The notes: generated by a model from the sequence alone, not told the origin. A stretch of DNA of 64,000 nucleotides from Microbacterium enclense (GCF_001456955.1 NZ_KQ758472.1:132022-196021), one strand, 5' to 3'; counted from the stretch's first letter, positions 1 through 8,400 are shown. Translations and numbers: made by a program.

Positions 1-120
1 GAAGCCACGCGAGAGGGAAGCCACGCGAGAGGGAAGCCACGCGAGGGGGAAGCCACGCGAGGGGGAAGCCACGCGAGGGGAAGCCACGCGAGGGCCACGC
101 CACGCGAGGACGAAGCCACG
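1..120. repeat. 16-bp tandem repeat at window edge
   Basis: Five near-identical 16-bp units (GAAGCCACGCGAGRGG) run head to tail through base 80, then decay into shorter variants to about base 120. The array touches the left edge, so its full length is unknown. It lies just downstream of the coiled-coil membrane protein gene on the minus strand. It is non-coding as far as can be seen, and its function is unknown. Confidence 0.9.
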
Positions 121-158
121 GGGCGAGCGCCTCATCCGAGGTGGGACGACGCGACGAC

Positions 159-1247
159 CTACTGCCCCGACGCGCGACGCTCGAGGAGCCGGCGCACGTG
201 ATCCTCGATCTCGGTGTCGTCGACGTAGCCCATCGCGGCGTACGGCGAAGGGGCGGCTGCGGCGACGGGTCGTACCGACTCGATCGGCGTGGGCGCCTGC
301 TCTGCGGCGATCTCGCGGGCCGCCTCTTCGCGAGCGGCCGCGCGGAGGGCCTCACGGGCGATCTGCTCGTCGACGACGGCCGCCGCGCGCGAGCCCGCAG
401 ACGCGACCAGGGGACGCGGCAGCTCACGCGGCGTCCAGGTCGGGCGGGGCGTCGGCACCAGGGCGACATCCTGCAGCTCGGGCGACGACGCGCGGACGAC
501 GACGGCCTCGACGGGAGCCTTCGCTCCGCGCGAGGCGACGACCGCAAGGCGACGGAGTGCGACGAGAGAGGCCACCACGACGACGGCGCCCGACACGATC
601 AGCACGGGAGCCGCGCCTCCGACAGCCGGTACGACACCCGCGATGATCGCCGCGAGACCGACGATCCCCGAGGTGGCGAGAGCAAGACGGAAGCGCCGAC
701 GCGCCTGAGCCCGGCGCGCTTCGGGCCGAACCGCGACCGCCGCGCGTTCCGCGTGGGCGCGCTCGACGGCCGCGATCTTCTCGGCGTGCGTCTTCTCGAG
801 CGCCGCAGCGCGCTCGGCGCGAGCAACCTCGACCGCCGCAGCGCGCTCGGCGCGGGCCAGCTCGACAGCCGCCGCTCGCTCGGCGCGAGCGACCTGCACG
901 GCCGCGGCGCGCTGCTCCCGCACCAGGTCGCGATCGCGTGCGCTCTCGAGCCGCGCGACCTCGAGACGTGCTTTCGCCGCGGCCAGTTCGGTCTTGGTCT
1001 TCTTGGCCTGAATCTGGCGGGCGAGCTTCTGCTGCTGGTGGGCCGTGCGCGCGGTCAGTTCGAGCTGCACCTCTCGCGGAATCTCAGCGGTCTCGGCGAG
1101 CACCCGAAGGGCCTGATTGAGACGGACGGCATTGCGCTCCGCAGAGGTGAACCGGTGTCGGCTCTGCCATGACGGCAGCAGGTACACCAACCACAGCGCG
1201 ACCGCGACGAAGACGATCACGCCGCCGCCCAGAACCTGCCCACCCAT
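159..1247 (-). CDS. coiled-coil membrane protein, unknown function
   Basis: This is a 362-residue protein. It has an N-terminal membrane segment (about residues 8-24), a long Ala/Glu/Arg-rich helical region (about 55-178) and two further membrane segments (about 188-207 and 213-230). A soluble tail of about 130 residues ends in a charged helix. Residues 112-172 are built from an 11-residue repeat of the type ARAERAAAVEV, which points to an extended coiled coil with an undecad rather than heptad register. The topology suggests a membrane-anchored scaffold, but no enzymatic motif is visible. It lies downstream of, and on the same strand as, galU and the GNAT gene. Proteins of this kind are usually annotated as hypothetical in Microbacteriaceae. 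Confidence 0.75.
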   Translation of the reverse strand: MGGQVLGGGVIVFVAVALWLVYLLPSWQSRHRFTSAERNAVRLNQALRVLAETAEIPREVQLELTARTAHQQQKLARQIQAKKTKTELAAAKARLEVARLESARDRDLVREQRAAAVQVARAERAAAVELARAERAAAVEVARAERAAALEKTHAEKIAAVERAHAERAAVAVRPEARRAQARRRFRLALATSGIVGLAAIIAGVVPAVGGAAPVLIVSGAVVVVASLVALRRLAVVASRGAKAPVEAVVVRASSPELQDVALVPTPRPTWTPRELPRPLVASAGSRAAAVVDEQIAREALRAAAREEAAREIAAEQAPTPIESVRPVAAAAPSPYAAMGYVDDTEIEDHVRRLLERRASGQ

Positions 1248-1334
1248 GGGTCAAAGGTAGGTCACCGGGAGATCACGGCGCGGCATCCTCCCGCGTGTCG
1301 TCGCGACCTTTCGGCACGAATGCGGAAGGAACGC

Positions 1335-1958
1335 TCAGATGCGGTCGGAGGGGGGAACGCGCGCGGCGTCGGGAGGCACCTGGCCGCGGTTCCACCGATC
1401 GAGCACGCCGTGCGGGACCTCTTCGCGCACGAGGGCGAACGCGTAGTGGTCGCGCCAATCGCCGTCGATGTGGATGTACTTGCGACGAAGCCCTTCGTAG
1501 CGGAAGCCGAGCTTCTCGACGACGCGCAGACTCGCGTGGTTCTCGGGGCGGATGCAGATCTCGACCCGGTGCAGATTGAGCGACGTGAAGCAGATGTCGG
1601 TGGCCATGGCGACCGACACGGTGGTGATGCCGCGCCCGGCGTACCCCTCGGCGACCCAGTACCCGATGGTGGCCGAGGCGAGCGAACCGCGCGAGACGCC
1701 CCAGACGTTCAACTGACCGGCGACCTCGTCGCCCCACTCCATGACGAAGGGGACGCCGAGGCCGTCGCGGTACTGCTGCAGGAGGCGACGGATACCCAGC
1801 CGCATGTCGAACGACACCGGCCCATCCGGGCTCGTCGCCTCCCAGCGTCGCAACCACGTGCGGTTGTCGATCAGCTGCTGCTGGAGGACGCGCGCGTCGC
1901 GATTGCGGATGAGACGGATCGACACCTCACCGTGCCGTCTCGGGATGGAAAGATCCAT
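1335..1958 (-). CDS. GNAT family N-acetyltransferase (RimJ-like)
   Basis: This 207-residue GNAT-fold protein resembles the RimJ/RimL group, which acetylates protein N-termini or small amines using acetyl-CoA. The acetyl-CoA-binding stretch reads GYAGRGITTVSVAMA, followed by the typical LNLHRVEICIRPENHASLRVVEKLGF segment read here in pieces: residues EICIRPENHASLRV then EKLGFRYEG. I chose the ATG at 1958, preceded by GAGG, because the upstream in-frame codons run into galU; this start leaves a 14-base gap after the galU stop. The gene is probably cotranscribed with galU. The acetyl acceptor is unknown. Confidence 0.88.
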   Translation of the reverse strand: MDLSIPRRHGEVSIRLIRNRDARVLQQQLIDNRTWLRRWEATSPDGPVSFDMRLGIRRLLQQYRDGLGVPFVMEWGDEVAGQLNVWGVSRGSLASATIGYWVAEGYAGRGITTVSVAMATDICFTSLNLHRVEICIRPENHASLRVVEKLGFRYEGLRRKYIHIDGDWRDHYAFALVREEVPHGVLDRWNRGQVPPDAARVPPSDRI

Positions 1959-1972
1959 GGAACCTCGCGGAG

Positions 1973-2863
1973 TCAGAGACCCTGCGCGAACTCCTTGAAC
2001 CACGGACGCAGGGCCGGGCCCAGGTCGTCACGGTCGGCGGCGAGCTGGACGATCGCCTTGATGTAGTCGACGCGGTCGCCCGTGTCGTAGCGGCGGCCAC
2101 GGAAGACCACACCGTACACACCGCCGCCGTCGCCGCCACCGGTGGCGAGCTCTTCGAGAGCGTCGGTCAGCTGGATCTCGCCGCCCTTGCCGGGCTCCGT
2201 GTGCTCCAGGATGCCGAACACGTCGGGACCGAGCACGTAACGGCCGATGATCGCGAGGTTCGAGGGGGCGTCTTCGGCCTTGGGCTTCTCGACCAGCTTG
2301 GTGACCTTGACGACGCCGTCTTCGTCGGTGGGCTCGACCGCGGCGACACCGTAGAGGTGGATGTGCTCGGGGTCGACCTCCATGAGCGCGATGACGGTGG
2401 CGCCGCGCTTGTCGTACTCCGCCATCATCTTGGTGAGCAGCGGGTCGCGCTCGTCGATGAGGTCGTCGCCCAGGAGCACGGCGAAGGGGTGGTCGCCGAC
2501 GTGGCTGCGCGCACGGAGCACGGCGTGGCCGAGACCGCGCGGCTCGCCCTGGCGCACGAGGTGGATGTCGGCCAGGTCGGAGGAGTGCTCGACCTTCGCG
2601 AGCTTCGCGTCGTCGCCCTTCTCGCGCAGCTTGGCCTCGAGCTCGGGCATCGAGTCGAAGTGGTTGGCGATGTTGTTCTTGTTGCGCCCGATGATGATCA
2701 GGACGTCATCGATTCCGGCTCCGGTCGCCTCTTCGACGACGTACTGGATGGCCGGCTTGTCGACGACGGGGAGCATCTCCTTCGGCATCGCCTTCGTGGC
2801 AGGAAGGAAGCGAGTACCGAGACCGGCGGCCGGAATGACGGCCTTGAAGGGCTTATGAGGCAT
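1973..2863 (-). CDS. galU: UTP--glucose-1-phosphate uridylyltransferase
   Basis: GalU makes UDP-glucose from UTP and glucose-1-phosphate, supplying cell-wall glycans, trehalose and surface polysaccharides. The nucleotidyltransferase signature AAGLGTRFLPATKAMPKEML lies at the N-terminus, followed by VVDKPAIQYVVEEA. The product is 296 residues, the usual bacterial length. Two ATGs are possible, at 2869 and 2863. I prefer 2863 because a TAAGGT -10 box ends six bases upstream, which fits a leaderless transcript. The gene is divergent from fau, and the GNAT gene follows on the same strand. Confidence 0.96.
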   Translation of the reverse strand: MPHKPFKAVIPAAGLGTRFLPATKAMPKEMLPVVDKPAIQYVVEEATGAGIDDVLIIIGRNKNNIANHFDSMPELEAKLREKGDDAKLAKVEHSSDLADIHLVRQGEPRGLGHAVLRARSHVGDHPFAVLLGDDLIDERDPLLTKMMAEYDKRGATVIALMEVDPEHIHLYGVAAVEPTDEDGVVKVTKLVEKPKAEDAPSNLAIIGRYVLGPDVFGILEHTEPGKGGEIQLTDALEELATGGGDGGGVYGVVFRGRRYDTGDRVDYIKAIVQLAADRDDLGPALRPWFKEFAQGL

Positions 2864-2869
2864 GGGCAT

Positions 2870-2875
2870 ACCTTA
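2870..2875 (-). promoter_or_regulatory. galU -10 box, probably leaderless
   Basis: TAAGGT read on the minus strand ends six bases before the ATG at 2863, so transcription would start at or next to the start codon. No Shine-Dalgarno sequence is present. It faces the fau promoter across about 60 bases. Confidence 0.6.
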
Positions 2876-2912
2876 GCGGGGACCGATGACGCTCCTGTAA
2901 CAGCCGCGCACG

Positions 2913-2918
2913 TAGACT
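2913..2918 (+). promoter_or_regulatory. fau -10 box, leaderless spacing
   Basis: TAGACT followed by exactly seven bases and then the ATG at 2926. There is no ribosome binding site. The arrangement matches leaderless transcripts of actinobacteria. Confidence 0.65.
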
Positions 2919-2925
2919 TACGCCC

Positions 2926-3522
2926 ATGCCGGACCGGATCGAGCAGGCCAAACGCGCGCTCCGCGCCGACCTGCGCGAACGTCGCCAGACCCTCTCCGCG
3001 CACGCGCGCGAGGTCGCCGAGGCCGGTGTCACGCAGCAACTCGACGCGCTGGTCGAGCGTCTGGGTGCGCGCAGCATCTCGTGCTTCCTGTCGACGCCGA
3101 CCGAGCCCGGCACGCACGCCTTCGTGGCCGGCGCCGTGGCGCGTGGCATCCGGGTCCTGCTTCCGATCTCCCGCGACGACGGGTTGCTCGACTGGAGCGT
3201 CGCGACGCCCGACGCCGAGATCGCCGAGGGGTTGTTCGGCATGCCCGAACCCGTCGGCGACGTGCTCGGACCCATCGCGGTCAACGACGTCGATCTGCTG
3301 ATCATCCCCGCCGCCGCCGTCGACCGCACCGGGATGCGACTGGGGTGGGGCCGTGGCTACTACGACAAGACGCTGGGCTCGATGGAGAGATGCCCGCCGG
3401 TGTACGCCGTCGTCTTCGACACCGAGTTCGTCGACGACGTGCCCCGCGACGTGCACGATCAGCCCGTGACGGGCGTGGTCACCCCCACGCGGACGCTCGC
3501 GATCTCCGCTCACACCGCCTGA
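2926..3522 (+). CDS. fau: 5-formyltetrahydrofolate cyclo-ligase
   Basis: The enzyme converts 5-formyl-THF to 5,10-methenyl-THF using ATP, returning the storage folate to one-carbon metabolism. The protein is 198 residues and carries the family signature GMRLGWGRGYYDKTL near residues 138-152, with the glycine-rich, tyrosine-containing ATP/substrate loop. The N-terminal basic helix (EQAKRALRADLRERR) is also typical. The start ATG has a leaderless-type -10 box. fmdB follows after a 17-base gap with its own Shine-Dalgarno, and mscL comes next; this fau-fmdB-mscL order is common in Microbacteriaceae as I recall it. Confidence 0.93.
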   Translation: MPDRIEQAKRALRADLRERRQTLSAHAREVAEAGVTQQLDALVERLGARSISCFLSTPTEPGTHAFVAGAVARGIRVLLPISRDDGLLDWSVATPDAEIAEGLFGMPEPVGDVLGPIAVNDVDLLIIPAAAVDRTGMRLGWGRGYYDKTLGSMERCPPVYAVVFDTEFVDDVPRDVHDQPVTGVVTPTRTLAISAHTA

Positions 3523-3539
3523 ACACCCGAAGGAACCCG

Positions 3540-3818
3540 ATGCCCACCTACTCGTACGCCTGCAAGCAGTGCGGCCACCGTTTCGACGCCGTGCAGTCCT
3601 TCTCGGACGCCGCCCTCACCGAGTGCCCCGAGTGCGGCGGCGAGGTGCGCAAGCAGTACGGGTCGATCGGCGTGACCTTCAACGGGTCGGGCTTCTACCG
3701 CACCGACTCTCGTGGGTCGTCAGCGACCTCGTCGAACGCAAGCGGTGGCGGCTCGTCGTCATCTTCGACATCATCGAAGTCGGAAACGAAGGCGTCCGCC
3801 CCGTCCTCGGCCTCCTGA
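3540..3818 (+). CDS. FmdB family zinc-ribbon protein
   Basis: This small 92-residue protein begins MPTYSYACKQCGHRFDAVQ. It has two CxxC zinc knuckles, CKQC and CPEC, about 20 residues apart, which is the FmdB/CxxC_CXXC_SSSS regulatory-type zinc ribbon. The C-terminus is a low-complexity Ser/Gly tail typical of the family. An AAGGA ribosome site lies about six bases before the ATG. The family has no established function beyond zinc binding. It sits between fau and mscL on the same strand and is probably cotranscribed with them. Confidence 0.9.
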   Translation: MPTYSYACKQCGHRFDAVQSFSDAALTECPECGGEVRKQYGSIGVTFNGSGFYRTDSRGSSATSSNASGGGSSSSSTSSKSETKASAPSSAS

Positions 3819-3852
3819 GCCGCGGTCGGCGCGGCAGAAGGGGAGCCAGCGC

Positions 3853-4275
3853 ATGATCAAGGGATTCAAGGAGTTCATCCTCCGCGGCAACGTCATCGAC
3901 CTCGCGGTCGCCGTCGTCATCGGCGCCGCATTCACGGCGGTGGTGAACGCCATCGTCACGGCGCTCATCAACCCGCTGATCGAGATCTTCTACGTGCCGA
4001 ACGAGAGCGGCGAGGTCGGACCGACCTTCACCGGCATCTACGGACAGCAGGTGGTCTTCCCCCTCGGCGGGCTGCTGACCGCGATCATCAGCTTCTTCGC
4101 CGTGGCTCTGGTGGTCTATCTCGTGTTCGTCTACCCGATGAACCGGTGGAAGGCGCTCGCTGCGGCACGCGCGGGCGTCAAGGACTCGGCCGCCGACGAG
4201 CCGAAGCTCCCGACCGAGCAGGAACTGCTCGTGCAGATCCGCGACCTGCTGGAGCGCCAGAACAACAAGGCGTGA
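3853..4275 (+). CDS. mscL: large-conductance mechanosensitive channel
   Basis: MscL is a homopentameric membrane pore that opens at high membrane tension and releases solutes after osmotic downshock. The 140-residue protein starts MIKGFKEFILRGNVIDLAVAV, the canonical amphipathic N-terminal helix and first membrane segment (about 14-45). A periplasmic loop and a second membrane segment (about 75-100) follow, and the protein ends in a charged cytoplasmic helix (LLVQIRDLLERQ). The ATG at 3853 has GGGAGCC upstream. A strong inverted repeat follows the stop codon. Confidence 0.96.
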   Translation: MIKGFKEFILRGNVIDLAVAVVIGAAFTAVVNAIVTALINPLIEIFYVPNESGEVGPTFTGIYGQQVVFPLGGLLTAIISFFAVALVVYLVFVYPMNRWKALAAARAGVKDSAADEPKLPTEQELLVQIRDLLERQNNKA

Positions 4276-4280
4276 CCCGC

Positions 4281-4325
4281 GAACGGCGTCCGCACCCGGA
4301 TACTTCCCGGTGCGGGCGCCGTTCC
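4281..4325 (+). terminator. terminator hairpin after mscL
   Basis: GAACGGCGTCCGCACCCGG pairs with the downstream arm CCCGGTGCGGGCGCCGTTC around a short loop, with one or two mismatches. It starts six bases after the mscL stop. No clear T-run follows. It could also serve the convergent short gene. Confidence 0.7.
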
Positions 4326-4335
4326 GGTTCTCGCC

Positions 4336-4689
4336 TCAATAATGCGGCGGGACGTCGCGCAGCATGCGGTCGTCGTTGGGGCCGGATGCCGCGGGCTTCG
4401 CGCCGGCGCCTCGCTCGCGGTCATCGGCCGGTGCCGGTTCGGCCGTGGTGCCGGGTGCTGGCAGAAGCCGCGCGCGGCGCGACCCGCGCACGCGGACGAC
4501 CGGCTGGCGCACGGGCTGGTCGCGGGGCCCGGAGGCTTCGACAGGCTCAGCCTCCTGCGTTCCGGCACGGTGACCGGAGGCTTCGACAGGCTCAGCCTCC
4601 TGCGGCGGAGCGGAGGTCCCTGAGCCTGTCGAAGGGACCGGGACCGCGCGCAGGGCGTCGCCCCGGGTGGCATCCGGAGTATCCGTCAT
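4336..4689 (-). CDS. short hypothetical protein invaded by REP-like palindromes
   Basis: This is a 117-residue ORF starting six bases after the helicase-like gene's stop, so it is probably cotranscribed. About a third of it (roughly residues 16-54) is encoded by three copies of the CTTCGACAGGCTCAG palindrome and reads PSTGSG and twice AEPVEASG. The remainder is Arg/Pro-rich and ends in a conserved-looking motif, NDDRMLRDVPPHY. I recognise similar NDxR...PPHY endings on small actinobacterial proteins but know no function. It may be a real short gene that has been lengthened by repeat insertion. Confidence 0.6.
   Translation of the reverse strand: MTDTPDATRGDALRAVPVPSTGSGTSAPPQEAEPVEASGHRAGTQEAEPVEASGPRDQPVRQPVVRVRGSRRARLLPAPGTTAEPAPADDRERGAGAKPAASGPNDDRMLRDVPPHY
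4530..4640. repeat. three REP-like CTTCGACAGGCTCAG palindromes
   Basis: Two copies in one orientation have GGAGG/CCTCC outer arms, at about 4530-4556 and 4575-4603. One inverted copy with GGTCCC/GGGACC outer arms lies at about 4612-4640. All share the core CTTCGACAGGCTCAG or its complement. They lie within the 117-codon ORF and keep its frame open. The same core recurs at about 18.1, 21.5 and 25.8 kb. Confidence 0.9.
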
Positions 4690-4695
4690 CGACGC

Positions 4696-7600
4696 TCAGC
4701 CGGGAAGATCGAGCGGCTCGGTCGTCGACTCGGGCGCGCCCGCGTCGGGCGCGGCTCCGAGCAGTTCGGCGATCTTCGCCGCAACCCCCGCGGGGTCGCT
4801 GTACAGGTCGAACGCGTGCACCCGCACGTAGTGCCAGCCGAGGCGGCGCAGGATCTGCGGGCGCAGGCGGAGCGTCTCGCGCAGGGACTCCCCGATCGTC
4901 TCGGGGTCGCTTTCGGCGACGACGGCCTTGCCCTTGTATCGCGCGACGAGCGGCAGCAGGCCGCGGTAGTCGACGTCGACCTCGACGCCGAGGCGGCGGA
5001 GCTCCCGCGCGAGGGCGCGGGTGAGCGGGTCGGCGAGATCTTCGAGCCGGCTCTCGCGGCCGCGCGAGGCGACGTTGCCGAGGATGCCCATGAGGGTGGC
5101 CGCACCGTGCTCGAGGCGACCGTCGTCGAAGGCCGACGGCCGGATCGACGACACGATCACCATCGAGCGGCGCGCACGGGTCATGCCCACCGTCAGCAGT
5201 CGTTCGCCGTCGGGCGTGGACAGGTCGCCGAAGTCGCTGAGGACGCGGCCGTGTCGGGTGAGGCCGAACCCGAGCGAGAAGACCACGCGGTCGCGGCTCT
5301 CGGCCACCGACTCCTCGAGGGTCAGCACGGCGAAGGGCTCCGCGGCATCGCGCGAGACGAACTCGGCGACATCCGAGCGACCGGCGAGCGCGGCGACCAC
5401 GGCCGCGCGCACGCGCTCGGCGTGCTTGCGGCTGGCCGTCACCACCATCAGCGACTCGGAGGCGCGGTTCACGGCGTGCTCGACCACGAGGGTCACCACA
5501 CGGGCGACCTCGGCGTCGGGGCTCTCTACCGCGCCGCTGACCGGGTCGGGCGCACCGACGCCGCCCTCGACGTAGTCGACGCTCAGGCTGCCGCGACCGA
5601 GGTACGACCCCGCCCAGGGCAGCGACACGATCTCGCCGCCGTAGAAGGCGTCGTTCACCAGCTGCGACAGGTCTTCGCCGCCGGCGCGGTAGCTGCGGGT
5701 GAGCGTCTCGACCGGCAGCAGCTCGGCGACGCGCTCGAAGACCGACACCTCGTCGAACGGCACGTCGTCGGCGTCGTCGGGCGCGGGGGCGATCGCGGCG
5801 CTCACGCGGAACGGCGTGGGCTTCTGCACGACCGGATCGCCGAAGAGCACGACCTGGCGGGCGCGGCGCAACGCCGGTGTCGCCTCGGCCAGGCACAGGG
5901 CCGCGGCATCCGCGATGATCACCACGTCGAACGCGAGGTCGTTCGGCACGTCGGGCACCTCGTAGGGCGACGCGAGCCACACCGGCGCGAGCGTGCGCAG
6001 CAGAAGGGGCGCGGCATCCGAGATCTCCTGCGCGGTGTGCAGGCCGTCTTTCAGCGCGCGTTTGAGGGCGGCGGCCTCGTCGGCGTGATCGACGATGCCG
6101 ATGCGCCACTGCGTCGCGAGCTGCGCGGCCAGCAGCGGACCGGCCGCCGCGGCGTGGGCTTCGTCGACGAGGCGGAAGTCGCGTTCGAGGCGGTCGACCA
6201 CGCTGGTGTTCGCGCCCAGCAGCGCGCGGTCGGTGCGCAACAGGTGCTCGAGCGCCGACTGCCACCACGCGAACTCGAGCTCGGCGCCGACGCGCTCCTC
6301 GGGGACGTGGCGCACCGAGAGCTCGACGAGCAACTGCTCGAGGCCGAGACGCGCGAGCTCGGAACGCAGCTGCGCGCGCTCGACGAGGTTGTCGAAGAAC
6401 GTCGACTCCGCGGCCAGGCCCGCGAGCGTGCGCACCAGCCGCTGCACCGGCAGCGTCGCGAGGCGCTCGGATCCCTGTCGGCCGAGGATCTGATCGAGCT
6501 CGCCGAGCAGGGCGTCGGTGCGCTGCCAGGCGACGTTCACGTCGGCGAGACCCAGGGGCACCTCGGGGGCGACGCCGGCCTCGACCACGCGCTGCCATTC
6601 CGTGCGCTGCTGCTGGATGCGCACCAGCGCCTCGTACATGTCCGGCACGTGGACGCCCGGGCGCACGTACTCCTTCGACAGGCGCTTCAGGCGGCGGCGG
6701 TTGGGGCCGCTCATCGCGGAGGCGTCACGGCGGGGCGAGTGCGCGTCGATCAACTCGCCCAGCGGACGCTCGAAGACGGTCGGGCTGAAACGGTCGAGCG
6801 ACTCGCGGATGCCCTGCAGCAGTTTGAGGTAGGCACCCAGCTCCGACACCGTCTGGAAGGGCCGCATGCGCGTCTTGGCGATGAGCTCGTACCCGCGTTG
6901 GAGCAGGCGCGGCACCTCGTGCGTGTGGAGCTTCCCGGCGAGGTCGTGCGCGGCACGCGCGTCGTCGGTGCGCGTGAAGCTGACGCCGTACCAGGGCGAG
7001 TCGTCGGGTCCGAACCGGAACTCCCCCAGACGAGCGGCCATCGCGAGGGCGCGCGCCGCGGCATCCCGTCGTCCGGCGAGCTTCTCGAGGGTGGCGATGT
7101 CGAATCGGGCCTCGGTCGACGGGGCCGGAGACGTGGATGCCAGGGACGTCAGGGCGCGCAGCACCTCGAGCGCCGAGACGCCCAGGGCCAGGTGCGGCTC
7201 GGTCACCGCCGAGCGGTAGTCGCGCAGGACAGTGCGCAGGCGCACCAGCGCGTCGTCGATCTCGGCGACCTTCGGCTGCTCGGCCTTCTCGTTGCGGCTG
7301 ATCGCGCGGATGAGGTCTCGGCGCACGTGGTTCGGCGAGACGGCGAGGCCCGTGAGCCCCACACCGGCGAGGCGATGCCGGATGCCGTCGAGCGTCGACC
7401 GACGCGCGCTCACGACGAGCACGCGCTTGTTGTCGCGCACGAGCTGGCCGATCGCGTTGATGACCGTCTGCGTACCCCCCGTGCCGGGGAGGGTGTGCAC
7501 CGCGAGCGAGTGGCCGGCGGCGATGCGCGCGAGCACGCGCTCCTGCTCGGCGTCGGCGTCGAGCAGCAGCGTGTCGGCGGCGGGGGTGCGCTCGTCGGGG

Positions 7601-8400
7601 CTGACGATCACCGGGTCGTCACGGCGCACGGTGATGCGCGCACGGTCGTCGTGGTGGCCGGCGAGCGCGTTGAGCAACGTGTCGTCGAGGTCCATGGTGT
7701 CGCGGGCCATGCCCGACGACACGTCGGCGAACGACGAGATCACCAGACGGGGGTGCACGACGAAGGTCGGCACGTGCGTCGTGAGACGACGGATGTGGTC
7801 GATGACCGGCTGCGGCTTGAACACGCCCTGGTCGTAGGCGAGACCGGCGAGGGCGGCGCTGTCGATCTGGATGCCGAGGTGCGTGCGGAAGGCGCGAGCC
7901 AGCTCGGGGTTCATGACGAAGGCGCCGTGCAGCTTGAGCTCGAAGTCGCCGTGGTGACGACGGATGGCGAGCGGGCGCAGGAGGACGGGGGCCGACCACT
8001 CCACTCCCCCGATCTTCCACGCGGAGAGACCGACGGCCAGGTGCACGGGCTCGAGGCCGCGTGCCGTGCGCAGCTCGACGTTCTTGGCGGTGATGCGCTC
8101 GGCGGCCAGGCGCGCGGTGCGCAGCGCCACCTCGTCGCGGAAGAGGTTGGACAGCATCGTCGCGCGGCCCGTGATGAACTGCGGCAGCGAGCCCGGGTGC
8201 GCCTTGGTGATGTCGATGCCGGCGTCGCGTGCGTCGTCGAAGCGCAGGAGGGTCGATCGTCCGCCGAGGGCCGCCGCCTCGGCACGGATGCGGTCGCGCT
8301 CGGGGTCGGCGACGTGGCGCACCACGATGCCGGGCTCCGACAATCGCAGCTCGCCCGGATCGACGGACGACACCGTCTCGTCTCCGTCGGCGCCGTTCAC
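4696..8400 (-). CDS. degenerate SF1 helicase-like protein with REase-like C-terminus
   Basis: This is a 1234-residue protein. The middle and C-terminal half align by eye to UPF1/DNA2-like SF1 helicases, but the catalytic motifs are altered. Walker A reads PGTGGTQT (about 305-312) in place of PGTGKT/SQT, Walker B reads VVIIADAAA (about 826-834) in place of a DEAS box, and the motif-III-like segment reads GDPVVQKP in place of GDPKQLPP. Motif VI (GMTRARRSM, about 1072) is kept. Residues of about 1122-1210 resemble the REase-fold domain named MTES_1575 in Pfam, with LGWHYVRVHAFD conserved and the acidic site weak. I chose the GTG at 8400 because GAGGA precedes it by seven bases; upstream GTGs exist. 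It may bind nucleic acid without hydrolysing ATP. Confidence 0.75.
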   Translation of the reverse strand: MNGADGDETVSSVDPGELRLSEPGIVVRHVADPERDRIRAEAAALGGRSTLLRFDDARDAGIDITKAHPGSLPQFITGRATMLSNLFRDEVALRTARLAAERITAKNVELRTARGLEPVHLAVGLSAWKIGGVEWSAPVLLRPLAIRRHHGDFELKLHGAFVMNPELARAFRTHLGIQIDSAALAGLAYDQGVFKPQPVIDHIRRLTTHVPTFVVHPRLVISSFADVSSGMARDTMDLDDTLLNALAGHHDDRARITVRRDDPVIVSPDERTPAADTLLLDADAEQERVLARIAAGHSLAVHTLPGTGGTQTVINAIGQLVRDNKRVLVVSARRSTLDGIRHRLAGVGLTGLAVSPNHVRRDLIRAISRNEKAEQPKVAEIDDALVRLRTVLRDYRSAVTEPHLALGVSALEVLRALTSLASTSPAPSTEARFDIATLEKLAGRRDAAARALAMAARLGEFRFGPDDSPWYGVSFTRTDDARAAHDLAGKLHTHEVPRLLQRGYELIAKTRMRPFQTVSELGAYLKLLQGIRESLDRFSPTVFERPLGELIDAHSPRRDASAMSGPNRRRLKRLSKEYVRPGVHVPDMYEALVRIQQQRTEWQRVVEAGVAPEVPLGLADVNVAWQRTDALLGELDQILGRQGSERLATLPVQRLVRTLAGLAAESTFFDNLVERAQLRSELARLGLEQLLVELSVRHVPEERVGAELEFAWWQSALEHLLRTDRALLGANTSVVDRLERDFRLVDEAHAAAAGPLLAAQLATQWRIGIVDHADEAAALKRALKDGLHTAQEISDAAPLLLRTLAPVWLASPYEVPDVPNDLAFDVVIIADAAALCLAEATPALRRARQVVLFGDPVVQKPTPFRVSAAIAPAPDDADDVPFDEVSVFERVAELLPVETLTRSYRAGGEDLSQLVNDAFYGGEIVSLPWAGSYLGRGSLSVDYVEGGVGAPDPVSGAVESPDAEVARVVTLVVEHAVNRASESLMVVTASRKHAERVRAAVVAALAGRSDVAEFVSRDAAEPFAVLTLEESVAESRDRVVFSLGFGLTRHGRVLSDFGDLSTPDGERLLTVGMTRARRSMVIVSSIRPSAFDDGRLEHGAATLMGILGNVASRGRESRLEDLADPLTRALARELRRLGVEVDVDYRGLLPLVARYKGKAVVAESDPETIGESLRETLRLRPQILRRLGWHYVRVHAFDLYSDPAGVAAKIAELLGAAPDAGAPESTTEPLDLPG

